Part shown: positions 5,937-7,933 of the stretch, piece by piece | Numbering within the stretch: the stretch's first letter is position 1 | Layout of the letters: every line of letters starts with the position of its first letter | Assembly (NCBI GenBank): GCA_022565015.1 | Contig: JADFKI010000184.1 | Span: 1 to 7,933, forward strand | Length of the DNA stretch: 7,933 nucleotides | Reading direction: 5' to 3' | Origin: Chloroflexota bacterium | GTDB lineage: Bacteria > Chloroflexota > Dehalococcoidia > Lucifugimonadales > JADFKI01 | The notes under the pieces: generated by a model | What the model saw: the letters and a program-made list of their open reading frames with translations, nothing else | What the model was told of the DNA's origin: nothing | Databases searched by the model: none | Program-made: the position numbers and the translations under genes

Positions 5937-7148
5937 TCAAACACTCACAGACTCTGAGGCGGCCGAACCGCGGAGCCCGGCGATCATCGAGGTCCGCAGC
6001 AGGAGCTGCCGAGCAAGCTCGGGATCGCGCGCGATCCTGCGAAGCTCGTCGTGCACCTGCCTCCGCTTGTCCGGGTCCGGCTCCGACAGGTCGAGGACGT
6101 TTCGGTGTGCCTGCGCCTGGACGTGCTCAAGCGCGATCCGTCTGCGCTCCGTCGCATACAGGTCGAGCAGGTCGGGGCCCGCCTCGCCGTGCCACACTCT
6201 CGACAGCTTTTCCGCGAGATTCACGGCGTCGTGGATGCCTCCGTTGAGTCCCATGCCGCCGACGGGGTTGTTCAGGTGAGCGGCGTCCCCGGCGAGGAGG
6301 ACGGCGCCCCTCCTGTAGGTCCCGGCCACCCGCTGATGTACGTTGTACAGGCGGCTGTGGACGATGTCGAAAGGGCCGGGCGCATCCACGATCCCGCGAA
6401 GCCGGGCCTGGATCGACGCATCGGCCAGGATGTCCTGGTCGCGCTCCTCGGGACGCGTTGGGAACAGGACACGCCAGATGTCGGGGGAGCGGAGCATCAG
6501 GAACCACTCTCCAGGATCCGAGACGTAGCTTACCGGGCCCAGATCCGGGATGTGCGCGGAGAAGTCGAAGGTCGTAAACATGGTGAGGTACCGCTCGGGG
6601 TAGGTCATACCCTCGAACTCGACGCCCAACGATTGACGCACGGCGCTGCCTCCCCCGTCGGCCCCGACGACGTATCGACCTGTGAACGTTTCGATGCCCT
6701 CTGAGGTCTCCACCGTCAGGGTGGCATGATCGGGACTCGCCGCCACGGCGGCTACCCTCTTGTGAAACCTGACCTCGGCGACGGGCAGCCGCTTCAGGCG
6801 GTCGAGCAGCATGACGGCGAGCGCGTACTGATCTATCTGGAGGCGGAACGGGTAGAGCGTATCCTCTTTGAGGAGCCCCATATCGAGCTCGGCTATCAGG
6901 CCCTCCCGGCGGTCCCGGTACTGGACCCTGTCGACGACGACCGCCCGCCGGATGAGCTCTTCAGCGACGCCAAGCTCGTCGAGCATCTCCAGCGTCGGCG
7001 GGTGAAAGGTCGAGCCCCGGTACTCCCTGACGAGCTCGGACTCCGCCTCGAGCACCAGGACGGGCACTCCCCTACGGGCGAGGGAGAGCGCGGTGGTGAG
7101 TCCGACGACGCCGGCCCCCGCGATGAGCACCCCATCGAAGGCTTTCAT
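5937..7148 (-). CDS. Class A FAD-dependent monooxygenase (FAD_binding_3, PHBH fold)
   Basis: 403 residues. The N-terminal Rossmann motif LIAGAGVVG carries Gly11, Gly13 and Gly16, and Glu34 (VLVLEAES) binds the FAD ribose. The second FAD/NAD(P)H fingerprint is YVVGADGGGSAVR with Asp164-Gly165. The third is AVLLAGDAAHLNNPVGGMGLNGGIHDAVNL with Gly287-Asp288. Together these define group A flavoprotein hydroxylases, which use NAD(P)H and O2 to hydroxylate aromatic or related rings. The protein has no C-terminal thioredoxin-like domain, unlike phenol hydroxylase or MhpA, and ends soon after the helical segment (LLLRTSMIAGLRG). The substrate is unknown; polyketide or phenolic hydroxylases and tetracycline-inactivating enzymes share this architecture. 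It follows the repeat lipoprotein gene by 37 bp on the same strand, suggesting co-transcription. The Shine-Dalgarno site is weak. The IS starts 25 bp past its stop without visibly truncating it. Confidence 0.93.
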   Translation of the reverse strand: MKAFDGVLIAGAGVVGLTTALSLARRGVPVLVLEAESELVREYRGSTFHPPTLEMLDELGVAEELIRRAVVVDRVQYRDRREGLIAELDMGLLKEDTLYPFRLQIDQYALAVMLLDRLKRLPVAEVRFHKRVAAVAASPDHATLTVETSEGIETFTGRYVVGADGGGSAVRQSLGVEFEGMTYPERYLTMFTTFDFSAHIPDLGPVSYVSDPGEWFLMLRSPDIWRVLFPTRPEERDQDILADASIQARLRGIVDAPGPFDIVHSRLYNVHQRVAGTYRRGAVLLAGDAAHLNNPVGGMGLNGGIHDAVNLAEKLSRVWHGEAGPDLLDLYATERRRIALEHVQAQAHRNVLDLSEPDPDKRRQVHDELRRIARDPELARQLLLRTSMIAGLRGSAASESVSV

Positions 7149-7185
7149 GAGAGCATGGTGAACCCTGGAGTGATCCGGGGACGTA

Positions 7186-7932
7186 CTACGGGGCGGAGAA
7201 GCGCCCGCCGATGTTTTCGGCAGTTACCGAGCCGCTACCGTCTCTCTCGACGATGAAGTCGCCGAAGATGTCGGAGGCGCTGATGTCGCCCGAGCCGTCC
7301 CGGCGGACGATGAAGTTGCCCTCCACGTCGAAGACCATGATGTCGTCGGAGCCGTCCTCGACGATCACATCGCCTGCGACGTCGCTCACGGTGATCCTGC
7401 CCGAGCCGTCCTTGACGAAGACCGATCCGAAAACCACCGACACTGTAATGTCTCCCGACTCGTCGTCGATCGTGACGGGTCCGGCGACTCTCTTGACGCT
7501 TATGCTGCCGGAGCCGTCGTCGATCCGTACGGAGGCGACGTTCTCGACCTCGATGAGGCCGCTGGAGTCGTCTACGATGACGTTAAAGGATCTTGGCAGA
7601 CGGATCAGGATGTCGAGGGAGGCGTTGTTGACCGGTATCCTGGACTCGACGAGGATTTCGCCGTCCCATCTCTCGGCGACAAGCTCGACCCTTTCGAGGT
7701 CGCCTGCTCTCGAGGCGCAGGCGGTGCCGGTGGCAACGATCTGATCGGTATCCTGCTCCCCCTCTATCCGCAGCGAGCCCGCTCCGGCGACGACGCGCAC
7801 TACGCTCGCGCCTTCAGCCGAGACCACCACCTCCCGGGGCGCCTTACGGCTACAGTCGACAACGTCCAGTCCGCACGCTGCTAGAACGCCGGCGAGGGCC
7901 GCGACTAGGGCCGGCCCGAGCACGGCTCTCAT
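7186..7932 (-). CDS. Lipoprotein with DUF4097-like beta-solenoid repeats
   Basis: 248 residues starting at the second base from the window edge. MRAVLGPALVAALAGVLAAC is a lipoprotein signal with lipobox LAAC and acylated Cys20, so the protein should be membrane-anchored outside the cytoplasm. Cys27 and Cys72 could form a disulfide. Residues 30-115 are an ordinary beta-rich region. From about 117 to 240 there are seven repeats of 17-19 residues centred on DDSSG, DDGSG, DDESG, KDGSG, EDGSD, RDGSG and RDGSG, each followed by a short hydrophobic strand. This is the pattern of DUF4097/adhesin-like right-handed beta-helix proteins. The Asp/Gly turns may bind Ca2+ (inference). Function is unknown; surface structure or envelope sensing is plausible. 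The ribosome binding site lies outside the window, so a longer N-terminus cannot be excluded, although the signal peptide argues for this start. The gene precedes the monooxygenase gene by 37 bp. Confidence 0.82.
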   Translation of the reverse strand: MRAVLGPALVAALAGVLAACGLDVVDCSRKAPREVVVSAEGASVVRVVAGAGSLRIEGEQDTDQIVATGTACASRAGDLERVELVAERWDGEILVESRIPVNNASLDILIRLPRSFNVIVDDSSGLIEVENVASVRIDDGSGSISVKRVAGPVTIDDESGDITVSVVFGSVFVKDGSGRITVSDVAGDVIVEDGSDDIMVFDVEGNFIVRRDGSGDISASDIFGDFIVERDGSGSVTAENIGGRFSAP

Positions 7933-7933
7933 T

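Noticed and set aside
5937..5939. Truncation of the monooxygenase by the IS
   Set aside because: The stop lies 25 bp before the IS repeat, and the C-terminal LLLRTSMIAGLRG is a normal ending for this group.
7211..7744. Plus-strand frame rich in Ser-Pro-Glu repeats
   Set aside because: It is the mirror of the DDGSG repeats of the lipoprotein gene, not an independent protein.

Overview
This is a bacterial accessory-type region of about 7.9 kb. It holds seven probable protein-coding genes, one decayed insertion sequence and a tRNA remnant. The enzyme mix (MBL-rhodanese fusion, SDR, VOC protein, class A flavin monooxygenase), the moderately high GC, the two TTG starts with good Shine-Dalgarno sites and the IS1182-type transposase would suit an uncultivated soil or marine lineage such as Chloroflexota. 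That taxonomic guess is weak and rests on general impression only.

Left part (1-2714): a PIN_8/DUF4935-type putative nuclease runs off the left edge on the minus strand, downstream of a 465-residue metallo-beta-lactamase/double-rhodanese protein. Divergent from the latter, on the plus strand, is the most interesting gene of the window. It is a small DsrE-family protein whose reading frame is interrupted by a TGA exactly where the family has the first Cys of a CxxC motif. The frame then stays open for 40 more family-like codons to a TAG. Just after the TGA the mRNA can fold into a stem-loop with the size, position and loop G of a bacterial SECIS. I read this as a selenocysteine (UxxC) DsrE-like protein placed back to back with a sulfane-sulfur-handling MBL-rhodanese enzyme.

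Middle (2784-4282): on the minus strand, an SDR oxidoreductase with a recognisable promoter is followed by a VOC-superfamily protein, probably a small catabolic or detoxification pair. Upstream of the SDR lies the 3' end (T arm, acceptor strand, CCA) of a tRNA, most like tRNA-Ser, with no 5' half in sight.

Right part (4261-7933): an IS1182-type element of about 1.65 kb with about 21-bp inverted repeats. Its transposase is broken by one in-frame TGA and one frameshift, and both lesions coincide with short perfect palindromes; two more palindromes sit near the N-terminus. The IS ends 25 bp from the stop codon of a class A FAD monooxygenase. That gene is preceded by a lipoprotein whose C-terminal half is seven DDGSG-type repeats (DUF4097-like beta-solenoid). 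The lipoprotein and monooxygenase genes are 37 bp apart on the same strand and probably co-transcribed.

No CRISPR array, origin or integrase was seen.
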